A DNA stretch of 64,000 bases from Aplectana chamaeleonis (GCA_029168955.1 JAPDOI010000131.1:806001-870000), one strand, 5' to 3'; counted from the stretch's first letter, positions 31,960-44,500 are shown. Notes: generated by a model from the sequence alone, not told the origin. Numbers and translations are program-made.

Positions 31960-33790
31960 CAGGAGTGTGCGTAAATGAAATTTCAAATTTCGTAAATCGT
32001 AAAAAGTAATTACGACAAAACCACCGTAAATCGTAAACCGTAAATCGTAAATCGTAAACAGCAAATAATAACTATAACCATTAAAAATATTATTACTATG
32101 GTGAAACAAGATAAACTACCCACTGTCCACCGTTTCACGTACTCAGTACATATTAGGTTGCGTTCATTATTTGACAGCTCACCACGTTTAAGGGATATGA
32201 TATAGAAACTTTGTCGCAGTCATCAGCGAGAAGCATGAAAGCTACCACAAATCGCGGCGGGACCCGCATCGGAGCAGCGTCATCGGTTGTCGTAGGAAGA
32301 GTTATCGCGCGTGAGCCGCAGCGACGTGTCGCGGAGAGCTGACATACTGCAAATGTGCCGAAGCCTGTCGCTGCTGCTGTTCAGCGCACGAAGCGACAGG
32401 TCTAAAGGGCGGGAGCTCCGGAACAGGCGGTCGCAGTCCGTGTCTCGTAGGAGTATACCATACCCCTAATGGCTGCGTCTTACCCGTATTTCTTTGCTTT
32501 CCCTTGTCACTCATTCCACAACTTCTTCCCAGATATTGAGAAATCCGCATGTCCGATTCGGCTCTCCGCGTATCTGCTGGGCAACAGGAGGGACACAATT
32601 ATACTCGTAATGCCTCCCCCGAAACGCTAACATTGTTATAGGCGTAAAACGAGCCTAGGTGACTGTATTCGAGCGATTCTCAACAGCCGAATTTGAGAAC
32701 TCCTCCCATTCGCTAGCGATACCGCAACACCGATCAAGTCGGTGTGAATCGCACTGATATGTACTTCGAGCTCCCTACTGAAGGCTGGCTCAACCTCAAT
32801 GCACGTACGTTGAACAATATGACACCGGGCTTGCGCCAACCTTCAATAGAGATGGCAAACTCTATATTATCTAGAGCGCAGAATCGGTCGCTCAGCCCAA
32901 GTTATTTTTTTCTATATCCACTGAATCACTTGCAGAATCGTAGCTTCATGGTGACGATACTGTAGATTGGTAAAGGCAACGTAAGCATTGAAAAAGCTTT
33001 CCAAATTTTGCCGCTTTGTGTAGTTTAGTCCCAATAGTTAAGAAATATGGTCAAATCGCCCCATCAGACGCTCACATTTGTGAGATAAATGTTTCAGAAA
33101 ATGGGCGAAGATGAGCATTAAACTTACGCTCACGCCTTTTATGAGGGTCCGTTTGCTTCGGACGAAGAGAAATTAAGTGAAGGAAACGATTTTGAGCTTC
33201 GAACATTTGGGATGAAAAACGAACGATCCTTATGTTGATTTTTGTGGACTCTGAGAAGGCGTAATCTACTCAGAAGCAGGTGTCAGGAGCACTGTCAAGC
33301 AAATTTTAGATCGATTAGACTGCCTAGCTCGATGTTCGAACGCTAATCTAGTTATACAATTCAGGACATTGATCTTCATTAAAAACGCGAAAACGAAGTT
33401 CCTTGCGAAGAGTGCATGGCGTCGTAAGCGGCAGCTAGTGAGACGTGCGCGGCGCGCAACGCGGATCCCTTATCCAGCGCCTCCAACTCCGGCCATGTGT
33501 CCAGCGTTATAGTGATAGAATCACATCAAAGACTGATAACGGGATCGTGCTGCAGCCACGCGACTGGGTTGGTCTCATCTTCTGACCAAATACATTAGTA
33601 TATGCAAAGTGGGATTAGAGGAAGTCAATCGGAGATATCTTGCGATTTACTTCAATTGCCTGCATTTTTATTTACGAAAAATGACGATTTACGGTTCAAA
33701 TGTCGTAAATCGTAAACCGTAATTACGAGACCAAAAAACACCGTAAATCGTGAAATCGTAAATCGTAAACCGTAATTACGCACATCCCTG
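31960..33790. mobile_element. Complete hAT-like element (CGTAAATCG family), 1,831 bp
   Basis: Left end CAGGAGTGTGCGTAAATG, right end TAATTACGCACATCCCTG; CGTAAATCGTAAACCG words lie inside both ends. Flanks CAATGGAA (31952-31959) and CAGTGGAA (33791-33798) match 7 of 8. The right 1,025 bases are nearly identical to 1285-2312. At 32766 it shows the sequence without the LINE that interrupts the other copy at 1284. No transposase found. Confidence 0.85.
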
Positions 33791-33798
33791 CAGTGGAA

Positions 33799-36480
33799 GT
33801 TCGCTCTTTGTACTTTGTTGGCTTTCGGAACTGTCGGCTTTAAGCCTCCTGACAAAGCGTGATATACATACTGTTCGAGAACGCACATTTCATTTTCTAT
33901 CTCTTTTTCTAAGAGAGAAAGCTGGCTGTTCCGAAATGATATGCTGAATTCATAACGGATCACACGACAACACAAATCAGGTTGGGAAACGCTGAAGTCA
34001 TTTTCACAGTCGGCAAAAAACGCACTAAAACGCCTTACTTCAGTGACGTTAGTCTTTGGCCTGGACTAGTTGTCCGGTTGTATTAACATGTTCACGATGG
34101 TTGTGACCGTTGAAAAATGGGGTCAATCGAAATTGAACGAATATTTTATGCAATACAGTATTAGTTAGAGCACGAAGCAAGGAATGGAGCAAGAGAAAGC
34201 AGATAATTGCAAAGGACCGGTCCACTAAAGATTAAAGGCATCCTTCGCGCTGGAAATCAATTTTCGTTTTTCAGGCTCAATTTCATGATTGAGCCCGGTA
34301 GACCACACTGGTAAACTTTAGCGCGTCAAAAACGTTGGGCAATGAGGTTGGAAGGCGTCAAAGATGAAGATCAGCCACCAATTCTTACCAGTCATCTAGC
34401 ACTTTCTCCTAGAATGTTGGTGCAACCGTAAGACATGAAAAATAGTTACGGCACGAAATCTACATGCAGAAAAACTCCGAAAATGACAATGACAAGGCCT
34501 CCAAAAGCAGAAAAACTTCAAAAAGGATTTTGGCGCGAAATTCAAATTCGTACTTGCAATGTGTTCCGGTTCACTTTTCTTTATAAATGAAGGTTTTTCA
34601 TGGGCCCCTTCGACATTTTCGTTCACCAGAGAGGCCAAGCTACACAAAAACATTAAAAAATAATATACGGTTTTCTGCGCGTACGATGCCTTTAAGTTGT
34701 CACAACGAACAGTTCCTGTGAGAGTAAAGAGGCGAGGTGAAAGTAAAGAATTTCGGGCCCTTCTGATGCGTTTTTCTCAATTTCTTCGTAATTTTCGTTC
34801 AACCCGGGGGCCAAACAATCGATTCAGCGGTTAATCTCAAAACTGAAGATTATAGTGAACACTGCCTTTGAATAAAAATTTTGTGAAGTTTTAAATGCTG
34901 CTGCCAAGCCCCTGCTGGGCAAAATTTATCTTATCATTGAATGATCGGATTACGAAAATTGATGAAAAAATGGCAATTTAGCCGATTGATTCAGAATTCT
35001 CAAAATCACATTCAACTTAGACCGCGTTAGGTTGAGAGCTCGAAATAAAACGCTAAACAGAACAAGATTAGCACCGTCAAACTGTAACAGGAGAATCAGA
35101 GGAAAACAAACAAAGGAAGGCAAGATGACAGTGAGACGAAACAAAAGATCAGGAGCAATGTGAGAGTGTAGATGTGATTGGAATCGAGAATTTTCGGTGT
35201 TTCAAAACCGGCGCTCTACGGCACTCGGATTGTACTTTAAGTGAATCTAAGCTTGTTTCTACCGTTTTATCATCCCTAATCGACTGGCAGAGCGGGTTTC
35301 GAGATGTTTCCCTTAGTGAATGATCGCAAAGTGAGGCTACAGTTGTTTTGAAGTCAATTCATAATTGACAGTCTCTAGCATAAGTCGATCCTCAGTTCAA
35401 CTAAACTGGTTTCAAGCTAAATTAGTCGAATTAAAATTGATTTTACAAGTGATTGCTGGGAATCAAGTAATCCAAAAAGTTCTGAGTAGTTGGTCGCTGC
35501 AACTCTGCAAACCCCTCATGAGGCTGAGCAGAGTGGCGTAACTTATGATGGGCCGCCGTATTGATGAAGTGCCGTGATCTATCAATATGGCAGCACACCA
35601 TAAAGTCGCGCCGCGTCGTGATTGCACTCTGCCCAGCCCCTGTGAATAGGCAATCTCCCACCATAGGTTAAATTCTACACAGATCTCTTTCCCATCGTTT
35701 CTGATATGTCTGCAGGCTTTGAACTGCATACCGAAAAATATCAACGAATAGAGATATTTATTTATCAACTAGAACATATATCCAAATATACAGTATAAGA
35801 TTAACAATAGAAATGCAAACCAATAGTAGATATCATATTGTCGGATCAAAGAGGGTAACAGGTGGCAGGCGGTGATTGAGCCACTCGGGCGCGTGGGGTT
35901 CAGCGACGGGTCGATATCTGTTACAGTGATCGCCACCAGCTCAAGGCTGTACCCCACGTGCTCAAGTATTCCTCCTCAACAACCGCTATGACCTACCCTT
36001 CTTCCAAATTAGACGATACACATGTAGAGTTGGCACTGACTTGTTCGTTGCCAACTGAAGGGGTCAGCACGTCTGAGACGGCATGAAGAGTATATTCACA
36101 GCACGATGCGACATTGGGGCGCCCCAGAGGTCAGTAAGCTCGCTCGCGCCTGCCAGCAAACTGCTTAGTCGCCCCGTAACCCTCACCGTACGACATGAGC
36201 CAACCTATCCGACTCTGAAAGGCCTTATTAGAATCCTCTCGAGAATTTTGAGTATCGATCCAGCGACGCCACCGCGTCGTGAAAAACTGAATCAGAACGC
36301 GTAACATCGCTGCCGCAAAAACTCTTAATGTCGCTCAAAGTCCGTAAATACGGAACATTACAGGCACAAATACGAGCACCATATCGTGAGCACTGCAGCA
36401 AATGAATGCGTTCGACACTGTTATAAATTAACGACAAAGAACATTTCTATGAATACACAAAGAACAAGAACTCGTAAGCC
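33799..36480. other. Unassigned 2.7 kb, downstream of the cysteine-rich gene
   Basis: No exon, structural RNA or strong inverted repeat recognised. It lies on the 3' side of the minus-strand cysteine-rich gene whose stop codon is at 36483-36485, so its right end probably holds that gene's 3' UTR. I did not find a clear AATAAA signal close to the stop. Confidence 0.35.
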
Positions 36481-36482
36481 TC

Positions 36483-36610
36483 TTAACATTGCCCAGCATT
36501 CAGCAGTGCCTTTAGCCGATCCTGAGCGTCACCATCAGTCCAGAATGTATCTTCGTCATCATGCATGCAGTAGGCACCAGACTCGTGGAAACCCTCTGGA
36601 CACTGCGAGA
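36483..36610 (-). CDS. Cysteine-rich EB/CC-module gene, terminal exon
   Basis: Acceptor CGTCGTTTTTTAG, phase 1 entry, and 42 codons ending at TAA (36483-36485). It encodes SQCPEGFHESGAYC followed by an acidic tail (HDDEDTFWTDGDAQDRLKAL) ending in Gly-Gln-Cys. The C-P-x-G-x-x-x-x-G-x-x-C spacing is the closing half of an EB-type module. It joins the exon at 36666-36797 through a short 55-nt intron with matching phase. Confidence 0.75.
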
Positions 36611-36665
36611 CTAAAAAACGACGTGGAAATAATGTCGCAATCTCGAGAAAAAGGTGTAGACTTAC

Positions 36666-36797
36666 AGCATCGCCCAAACAGCAATTGCCCATCGCGGCAC
36701 TGACACTGTGCCACATTTTTGTCGCTCTTCTTCCGTTCACAGTACGTATTCGCACAACGAGATGTGCACTCTTCGTCGGTGCTGCAACCATACTCGC
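36666..36797 (-). CDS. Cysteine-rich EB/CC-module gene, EB exon
   Basis: Acceptor ...TATGGCCAG (weak pyrimidine tract) and donor GTAAGT, phase 1 to phase 1. It encodes YGCSTDEECTSRCANTYCER and AQCQCRDGQLLFGRC, the eight-cysteine pattern of nematode EB modules found in secreted proteins. It joins the terminal exon in frame. The nearest exon upstream (45198-45312) leaves in phase 2, so at least one exon between 36.8 and 45.2 kb has not been recognised. Confidence 0.75.
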
Positions 36798-37333
36798 CTG
36801 GCCATAGTTTCCTTAATCAGATGATAGTAGTGTGTTCAGAGCATCATCTGTCCCCATAACATACTTGGGTACACGGAGTCCGAAATTTGAAGTATCGTTC
36901 TGCCCGTGAGCAGCTATCTCAGGTGCTGACCTTCCGCAGCACGCTCGCTCGTGACGCTATCCATTGATCTTACCCCAATCGATCGATGTCGCGACACGCG
37001 AGCGGGCGAAGGCAATTACGCACGAACTCCCCCGTGTTCTGAGCTCTGGTATAACTTTTCATGAGCAATGAATGCGTTCGGGTTGATGATCCTCTGATTT
37101 ATCAGACCCAAAACCAATAAATCCTCTTCTATCGCACTAGGAATTCAAATTACGCAAGATCGGAAAGGGGGATAAGCGCCGCTACTAAAAGTCCTCTGAA
37201 TTCTCGATGGACCAACAAGTTATACCACGTAGTTTCATCTTGAATTAATTTAATACGTATAAGGCTACAGGAAAGTCTAGCTTCCTACTTACAGCGGGCG
37301 GCACAATGATAATATCAATGATATTAGCATGTA

Positions 37334-40300
37334 GGGGGTGTGTATACAAGTCTGTTGGTACCTGCTCGTTGGTGCCCCTGCTTCTACTGAACCCAGCAGA
37401 CGTTTGAGTGTACACAGGGAACGTTCGAGCGATATAGCGTGCACAACTATATCGCGAAAGTATCCCGCACATTGCATAAAGGTGTCGCCGTCCGGCACAC
37501 TAAGGCCTCTGGTCCATAACACCTTAGGATCCGTACCTAGGGAGTCATGGAGTCTTTGGCCACAAGCCACAATTTCGCCACCCTGAACTGTCGATCGCTG
37601 TCGAGTGATATCCAAAAAACTGCGCGATCCAGACTTCTGAGCTATTTCCATGCACCGTTTGCTGCTTTGCAGGAAACCCGCCTCAAGGATAGACCCGTCA
37701 TCAGCGTCGGAGAGTACACCATCTACTGCGGTAACGCTGACGATAGGAGAGTGGGAGGCTGTGCAATAGCTGTAAGGAAGGATTTCAAAGGTATGGTCAA
37801 GGAGTTCGGCTCAACGTCGTGTCGGAATGCATTCGTACGACTGCGGGATCACAGAGGATTCAATCTGTGGATAGTGAGTGCTCATGCGCCCACTGAAACC
37901 GCCGAAGACAATTCGAAGGATGCGTTTTATGAGGAACTCAATACGTTGCTGGCCAGGATACCTTGTCAACATGCTGTTGTCGTGGGGATTGACGCAAATG
38001 CGAAGATGGGACTTGATCAGGAATCCGAAGTACTCGGTAAATGGTTCTACCCAGTGGAGCAAACATCGGACAATGGCTACCGCCTTGTCGACTTTTGTGA
38101 ACGCAGTGGTCTGATTATTGCATCGACATTCAAGAGGAATCATCGCCGCCATCAGCTTACGTGGCAGGGACCAACCCGGCTATCTCCAGAAGAGCAGCGG
38201 AAGCGGAAGATGACAACTTTGAAACTACAGCTTGACTATGTCCTGACGAGGAATATTCCAGTATCGGACATTCGAAGATCTAGAGCTGTGTGGGATGTCG
38301 CATTCGATTCGGATCACCGTCCTGTTCTGTTGAACTTCACTGCGAGGATTCATAAGAGGAAGCGAGGGGCTCAGCCTCTCCAGAGGATTGACATGACAAG
38401 TCTCAGAGATGAAGAGTGCAGAAGGAATTTCCGACAACGCGTTTCTATTCACATCGGAGTACGGACTAAGAAGAAACTTTGCGACGCGGATTCTTTTGTC
38501 AAGTGCATCCAGGACGCTTCGAAAGAGGCACTCCCGGTTGTACAGCCTAAGAAGAAGTTCGCCTACGTCTCAGAAGAAACAACATCTACCTACAACAGAG
38601 TATGTGCTCTCCGAACTGCAGGAAACTTCGTGGAGGAGAAGCGTCTGAGGAGGAAGTTGCGTCGGCAGCTTCAAAGTGACCGCGAACGAGAGTGGACGTG
38701 TAGAGCTAAGGAGTTCGAGAAGGCTTGGGAGGAGAAGAATCCGAAGAAAGCCTACACGTTGCTGCGACAGTATAGCGGGAAGATGAAGAGATGTTCTCCT
38801 GTCTTGAACACTACCAATGGAGTTGCAGTTGGTGATGCGACGCTGCCAATATGGAAGGATTACTTCAGTTCACTACTGAATCGTCCAGCGCCATCAGTAC
38901 CTGAGCTCCCGCATGTTCAGAGAGCACATTACGATGTCAGTGAGGAACCGCCGACTGAGTCTGAAGTTTTGGATTGTGTCCGGAAAATGAAGAATGGAAA
39001 GGCAGGTGGAGATGACAACATCACTGCTGAAATGCTGAAAGCTCTTCCTCCGTCTGGGATTCGTGAAATGACCAACACCATCCGTGCCATATGGATGAGC
39101 GAAAGGATACCCGATTCGTGGAGACATGCGATCATCGTACCTCTTCACAAGAAGCTATCCGTCACGGATCCTAAGAACTACAGAGGAATCTCTCTACTTC
39201 GTGTCATGTACAAGGTTTTAGAACGTATCATTCTCGAGCGACTTATCAAACATCGTGAAGGAACGACCAGAGATGAGCAAGCCGGTTTTCGACCTGGAAG
39301 ATCGACCATCGACCAAGTGTTCGTCGTGAGAAGAGTAATTGAATCGTGGCAGCGGTATTCGAAGCCATTACAGCTTGCTTTTTTGGACTTTGAAGCCGCG
39401 TTCGACTCTCCTCATCGTGACCGATTGCTCAATGCTCTGCGAGCAGATGGAGTCCCGGAAAAGTATGTTCGGTTAATCGAGGACATGAACAAAGGAACAA
39501 CAGCTGCAGTTCGTACACCTGTCGGATTTACGTCAGCTTTCGAGGTGAAAACAGGAGTAAGGCAAGGAGCCGTTTCAGGACCTTTTCTTTTCAACTTCGC
39601 CGTTAATGACATCATGCGTAGAGTTGCAGAACAGTTTCCTGCGGATGTGATCCTAACACCATCAGGACGCTCCCTTGTCGACCTGGAGTACGCCGACGAC
39701 ATCGTGTTATTCGCTGAAAACAACGCAAAACTGCAAAGGATTGTGAACCTCGTTTCGAAGTATGCCGCAGCCTATGGACTTCGTCTTCGTCCCGACAAAT
39801 GCAAGCAGATGTGGGTCTCTCAGAGGCCTTCAACTGGAGTTTGTGTGGACGGACAACGTATCGAACTGGTGGACGATTTCTGTTATTTGGGCTGTTTGCT
39901 GAAGAACGATGGTAGTTATGCAGCGGATATTCGACAACGATGTGCGAAAGCTACGTCTGCATTCAATTCTCTAACCAAGTGTTTGTGGTCTACCACCATC
40001 GCGAAGGAAGTCAAGTTGCGCGTCTACCTATCCGCTATTCGCCCTATCATGATGTACGGATCGGAGACGTGGGCAGCACCGAAAACGCAGATGGAAAGGT
40101 TGGATTGCACGGAGAGGAAGCTTTTAGGCGTTTTGCTTGGATATTTCTGGCCGCGTGTATGCCATAACGAAGACCTTTACAAGGAAATCGACGCAGTACA
40201 TCAACGCTTGACACGAGGGAGGTGCCAGCATCTCCTAACGCCATCTCAAGCAGCAATGGAAAGTCGACTTCGACTGCTCGGGCATATACTAAGAAGAACG

Positions 40301-40606
40301 CCGGATCGTCTCGTACAACACGCTTTAAAAATGCTTCCAAATCCTGTCTGGAAACGGCCACCTGGGCGTAGGCGAAGGTTCTGGACGGATGTGGTTAAAG
40401 AGGATTTAAAGTCACTCGGCATCGAAAGACAGTTCAGGCGCGATGTTTCGTTTCGCAGGAAATGGAATAGTGACAGCTGGATGGAATGTGTTCAAATTGT
40501 GGCTGAAGACCGTGAAAAATGGACACGGCTGACTACTAGGACGGCACACCTCGGTGAAGATGCGGAATGACCGCGTCAGGCGAAAGCCAACCGATTAAGT
40601 CAAGTC
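37334..40606 (+). mobile_element. Full-length RTE-clade LINE, 3,273 bp
   Basis: Bounded by a perfect 11-bp target duplication ATTAGCATGTA (37323-37333 and 40607-40617). 5' leader about 213 bp; 3' UTR only about 36 bp, ending in the short tandem AAGTCAAGTC instead of poly(A), as in RTE elements. The single large frame is intact. It is inserted in antisense orientation within the span of the cysteine-rich gene. The perfect duplication and open frame indicate a young insertion. Confidence 0.95.
37547..40570 (+). CDS. RTE endonuclease-reverse transcriptase polyprotein
   Basis: 1,007 residues from ATG to TGA with no disruption, the usual length of RTE ORF2. Residues 10-257 are the APE-type endonuclease, which nicks target DNA: TLNCRSL, LQETRL (around 41-46), VSAHAPT, GIDANAKMG and SDHRPVLL (around 254). 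The reverse transcriptase covers roughly 480-740: DPKNYRGISLL, DEQAGFRPGRSTIDQVF, LAFLDFEAAFDS (motif A, about 614), GVRQGAVSGPFLFN (motif B, about 669) and LEYADDIVLF (catalytic YADD, about 715), then FCYLGCLL. The basic C-terminus has GHILRR and RPPGRRRRFW. Catalytic residues appear present, so activity is plausible. A small upstream frame (37338-37586) overlaps the start but has no ATG. Confidence 0.95.
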   Translation: MESLATSHNFATLNCRSLSSDIQKTARSRLLSYFHAPFAALQETRLKDRPVISVGEYTIYCGNADDRRVGGCAIAVRKDFKGMVKEFGSTSCRNAFVRLRDHRGFNLWIVSAHAPTETAEDNSKDAFYEELNTLLARIPCQHAVVVGIDANAKMGLDQESEVLGKWFYPVEQTSDNGYRLVDFCERSGLIIASTFKRNHRRHQLTWQGPTRLSPEEQRKRKMTTLKLQLDYVLTRNIPVSDIRRSRAVWDVAFDSDHRPVLLNFTARIHKRKRGAQPLQRIDMTSLRDEECRRNFRQRVSIHIGVRTKKKLCDADSFVKCIQDASKEALPVVQPKKKFAYVSEETTSTYNRVCALRTAGNFVEEKRLRRKLRRQLQSDREREWTCRAKEFEKAWEEKNPKKAYTLLRQYSGKMKRCSPVLNTTNGVAVGDATLPIWKDYFSSLLNRPAPSVPELPHVQRAHYDVSEEPPTESEVLDCVRKMKNGKAGGDDNITAEMLKALPPSGIREMTNTIRAIWMSERIPDSWRHAIIVPLHKKLSVTDPKNYRGISLLRVMYKVLERIILERLIKHREGTTRDEQAGFRPGRSTIDQVFVVRRVIESWQRYSKPLQLAFLDFEAAFDSPHRDRLLNALRADGVPEKYVRLIEDMNKGTTAAVRTPVGFTSAFEVKTGVRQGAVSGPFLFNFAVNDIMRRVAEQFPADVILTPSGRSLVDLEYADDIVLFAENNAKLQRIVNLVSKYAAAYGLRLRPDKCKQMWVSQRPSTGVCVDGQRIELVDDFCYLGCLLKNDGSYAADIRQRCAKATSAFNSLTKCLWSTTIAKEVKLRVYLSAIRPIMMYGSETWAAPKTQMERLDCTERKLLGVLLGYFWPRVCHNEDLYKEIDAVHQRLTRGRCQHLLTPSQAAMESRLRLLGHILRRTPDRLVQHALKMLPNPVWKRPPGRRRRFWTDVVKEDLKSLGIERQFRRDVSFRRKWNSDSWMECVQIVAEDREKWTRLTTRTAHLGEDAE

Positions 40607-40617
40607 ATTAGCATGTA

Positions 40618-41390
40618 TATCGATTGGGAATCGATATGTCAGACATGTTATGCGGCCGCGCGTTGCATGAGTGTAAACCCAATCCAGAATACATAAATGG
40701 TGATTTCAGGGCTGCAAAAACTTTTCCTCTTCAATAGCGCCACTAGAAATGAGCCGGTCATAGTTACCACTTAAGAATCGGTTCTCACTCAACAACAAAA
40801 GTGGAATCATGGGAAACAGTCCAGAAGAAAGGCAGAAAGAGAAAGTGCAGATAGATTCTGTTTTAGACAAACAACACAATTCATAAAAGGTAGACGACTC
40901 GCGTTTGTCATTGGGCCCAGGCGTAGTTATATACATAGTTCCGCTGGTAGTGCCGAACAGAGCTATGCTTTGCGTGTCGCGGTGAGTTTGGCTCGCATAG
41001 AATTGAACATGAATGGAGCGCTCGGCGACAGAACTATAAACGGGCCTTGCGCCGCAGTGCTGTTGTAGTTCGTGCACAACTTATTGAAGCACATTGCACC
41101 CGGCCCGATCAGCTGGTGTAAAGGTGAGATTTTGGCTTCGTGTTAAATCGCGTGAATAGAGTAGAGTTGGGAGCGAGTTAGTCAATCAGGCTATTCCATG
41201 CATAACGACTAACTCGTTTACAGCTTTACTCCTTTCGTATATGGTTGTTGTTGTTGTTGTTGCCCATCATCCACCATACACACTGATCCTGGATCAAATT
41301 TCCGGCATATTGACGACGTCATCGAAGCAACATTGCTGGTATCCTCTTCTTTGGAAGATCCCTGAGTGGGGCTTTTTTCCACCCTCTTTT
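40618..41390. other. Unassigned intronic 0.8 kb with a (GTT)n run
   Basis: No exon could be joined in phase. A GTT microsatellite of seven units lies near 41243, and 41390-41485 is almost pure T with scattered A, which is the A-rich 3' tail side of LINE copy 5 on the minus strand. Confidence 0.4.
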
Positions 41391-41504
41391 TTTGATTTTT
41401 TTCATTTAATCTTTTTTTTTAGAATTTTTTTTATATATTTTTTCTTTTTTATTTTTTTAAACCGTTTTTCTTTTTTTTTACATTTCAAATACAGTACTGC
41501 ATAA

Positions 41505-44500
41505 TTAAAGTGACAGGATATGGGCTACTTCCACTGGTTTGAGCCAGAGATCTTCTATTGTGAGGTGCGTTGGCCTTCCAGAGCAAGAGAACATGTGAGG
41601 TACTGTGTGTTCCTCAAGCCCGCAGTCTGGACAAAGTGGATTATCTGCTGCTCCTATCTTATGTAGATACCATTGCGACTTCGAATAGAAACCGCTCCGG
41701 AGATGAGATAGCGCTGCCCGACTTGGTCTTGGCAAAGTCTCCTCCTCCTTAGCAATCTTCGGCGGGGGTCCACTTAGCAAGGGGGAGTTCATAGTAACCA
41801 GGAACTCCTTATCAAACTCTTTGTGCACTTCTTTGCGAATGCTTTCCGCGTTTCCTGGCCTGGACCAATATTGGCTTGATCGTTCTGACATGCTTTCTGA
41901 TCTGTCTTGGTGGTTCCGATTTCTTCATCATGTCGTGTGAGGGATGTTCTGGATCAAGTGCCGCAACCGTTCGATATTGAAGCGTCAACATCTCGTTATG
42001 AGCTTTGACTGGCATGATTCCCGTCTCATTGCTGAGGTGGGTAGTGCCAGCCATCGCCAGGCTTCCCGTCGCGGTCCTCAAGGCTGCATTTTGACACGCT
42101 TGTAACCGATCCCAGTGAGTCGACGCAATGAGCGGGCTCCAGGCTGGAGCAGCGTAGGACATCACGGATTGTCCGGTGGCGCGGTAGGTCAGTGTGAGCA
42201 GCTCTTTGCTTTGTCCCCAGTTTCTTCCTGCCAACGCTTTCAAGAGATTCGCTCTTTTAGCCGTCTTCTTGCGAACATCTTCCGCATGTAGTCGACCCGT
42301 CATCATAGTGTCGAAATGGTAGCCGAGAATTGTCGGATTTCTTTCGTGTGTGATCTGCATCCCATTTATGAACACTTTCGGTACATATCTCGCTTGAGCA
42401 GAATGTGTTGTTAGAAGAGAGACAGTGGTCTTCTGCAACGACAGTTGAAGATGTAGATCTTCCAGAGCCTTTGTTAGCTTCGGAAGATATTCGTTCAGAC
42501 GCTTTTCGCAAGTTTCAATATCTGGATGTGACGCCACCAGTGTTAGGTCATCCGCATATCCGACTAGACGTGTTTCTGGAGGGGGTGCCGGGAGATCTGC
42601 TATGTAGAATGAGAACAGGAGCGGAGATAGAACTGCACCTTGCGGTACCCCGGAGCGCACCAATCTTACTTTCGACATCTGGCCTCTAAACTCTGTCCGT
42701 ATTGTTCTGCCTTTCAGGTAGCTAGAAATCCATCGGGCTAAACCTCTCGGTAGGGATGACTCGGCAAGCTTTTTGACAAAGAATGGAGATAACCACAGTG
42801 TCATATGCTTTCTTCAAGTCGAGTGCAACCATAATTGAGCGGCTAGGCGGTCTCTTCTCATTTAACCCATCCGTGATGAATCCGGTCAATTCGACCAACG
42901 CTGAGGTTGTGGAGAAACCTTTCCGAAAACCATTCTGCCATCCAGGGATTTGCAGGTGCGTCTCCAGTGTAGGAAGAATGGTTCTTTCAAAAGTGCGTGC
43001 CATAGATGAAATGATCGAAATGGGCCTGTAGCTGTTCAGATCTTCTGCAGGTTTACCAGGCTTCATGAGTGGGAAAATTCTCGCCTCCTTCCACGACGCC
43101 GGGATCAGTCCAGTTGACAGGGTTCTGTTGAAAAGGGCTCTAAGGCACTCCCGAAAAATTGGTCCTGAATGCTTGAGCATTACAGGGGCCACACCACTTG
43201 TATCCAACGCTTTAGACGGCTTGCATTTCTTCAAGGCAGCGTCGATGACGGCTGTCGAAATGATGGGAACGTCTTCTCTCGGAAAGTTTTTGATCTATCG
43301 GAAGGTCCTTCGTGACGACTTCATGCTTTTATGAGGGCATGGCGAACTGAACTGTTTGCATAAAAGGTTGGCCGCATTCTTGTTTCTCAACGGTTTGCCC
43401 CTATGCAGAATTTGGATGGGATTGGGTTTCACTGAACGGCCATCCAGAGCCTTCATGGTTGCCCATAGCTTCGAAGAGTTTGTACGATGATCAATGCCTT
43501 CCACGAAAGTTCTCCATGTCTGCTGTCGGTCCTTCCTCACTTCATCAGCGATTTCTCTGTTCAGCTCAGGGATTCTGGTGCTGGTCGGGTCCGTTCTTCT
43601 GATCGAGTCTCTCTCACATATGAGGTCCTTAGCGGTGTCCGACAGTACCGGCATAAAAGCCTTACGTCTGCCCTTAGGGATAGCTTGTGACGCTGCTGTC
43701 CTTACGGCCAATGCGAGAAATCGATCCATTTCCAGTGGAGTGGCCCGGAAGTCGAAATCCGCCGATTGTTGTTCCAGCACTGACAGAAATTTGGGCCAAT
43801 CCGCCTTTTTGAAGTTCACGAAAGTGTTCCTCGGTGACGAAGATATAAGGGCCTCGCTTCTGAACTCCATCAGGATAGGAAGATGGTCACTTGCGCCTGT
43901 GTTAACAGTGTCCCAAACTGCTGACGATGCTAGGTCCTGTGAGCACAGCGAGAGGTCCGGTGACGATGGTCTTCCATACGTCGGCTTCCTAGTAGGGTGA
44001 TGGGCATCATTGAGAATCACAAAATTCGACTGCGCTATCTCCTCCTCGAGGTCCTGTCCACGTTGGTCCTCTTCACCCTCTGACCATAGAGGACTGTGCG
44101 CATTGAGATCCCCATGACGACTGTGGGTTTCCCGCATGTCAGGAATTGGGCGATAGACAGCTCGTATGCGGGTGGGCATGAGGACCTAGGCGGAGAGTAG
44201 AGATTGTGAATGTGCACAGATCCAGCCTTCGTTTCCACAGCTAAGGAGATGCATTCCGTCGTACCATCTCTGGCTCCTGGAGTGATCACACTGCACTGTA
44301 AGTTGTTTCTGACCAGAAAGGCCACACCTCCTCCGGAACTCGTTCGGTCATTTCTCAGGCATGTGTAGCCTCGAACCACCGGTGGTCCTTGATTGGGATC
44401 CAGTTTAGTCTCTTGGAGTCCCACAATGTCAGCTCCCATGCGGTGTGCGAGAGCTTCTAGTTCCGCTGATTTGTTGCGAAAACCATTTATATTCCACTGG

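Noticed and set aside
37338..37586. Small frame upstream of and overlapping the RTE polyprotein
   Set aside because: It has no ATG (only GTG); an overlapping small ORF1 is known for some RTE elements, but this one cannot be supported as a gene.
40706..41077. 123-residue minus-strand frame between the RTE and LINE copy 5
   Set aside because: No acceptor or donor gives a phase compatible with the cysteine-rich gene and the cysteines do not follow the EB/CC spacing.
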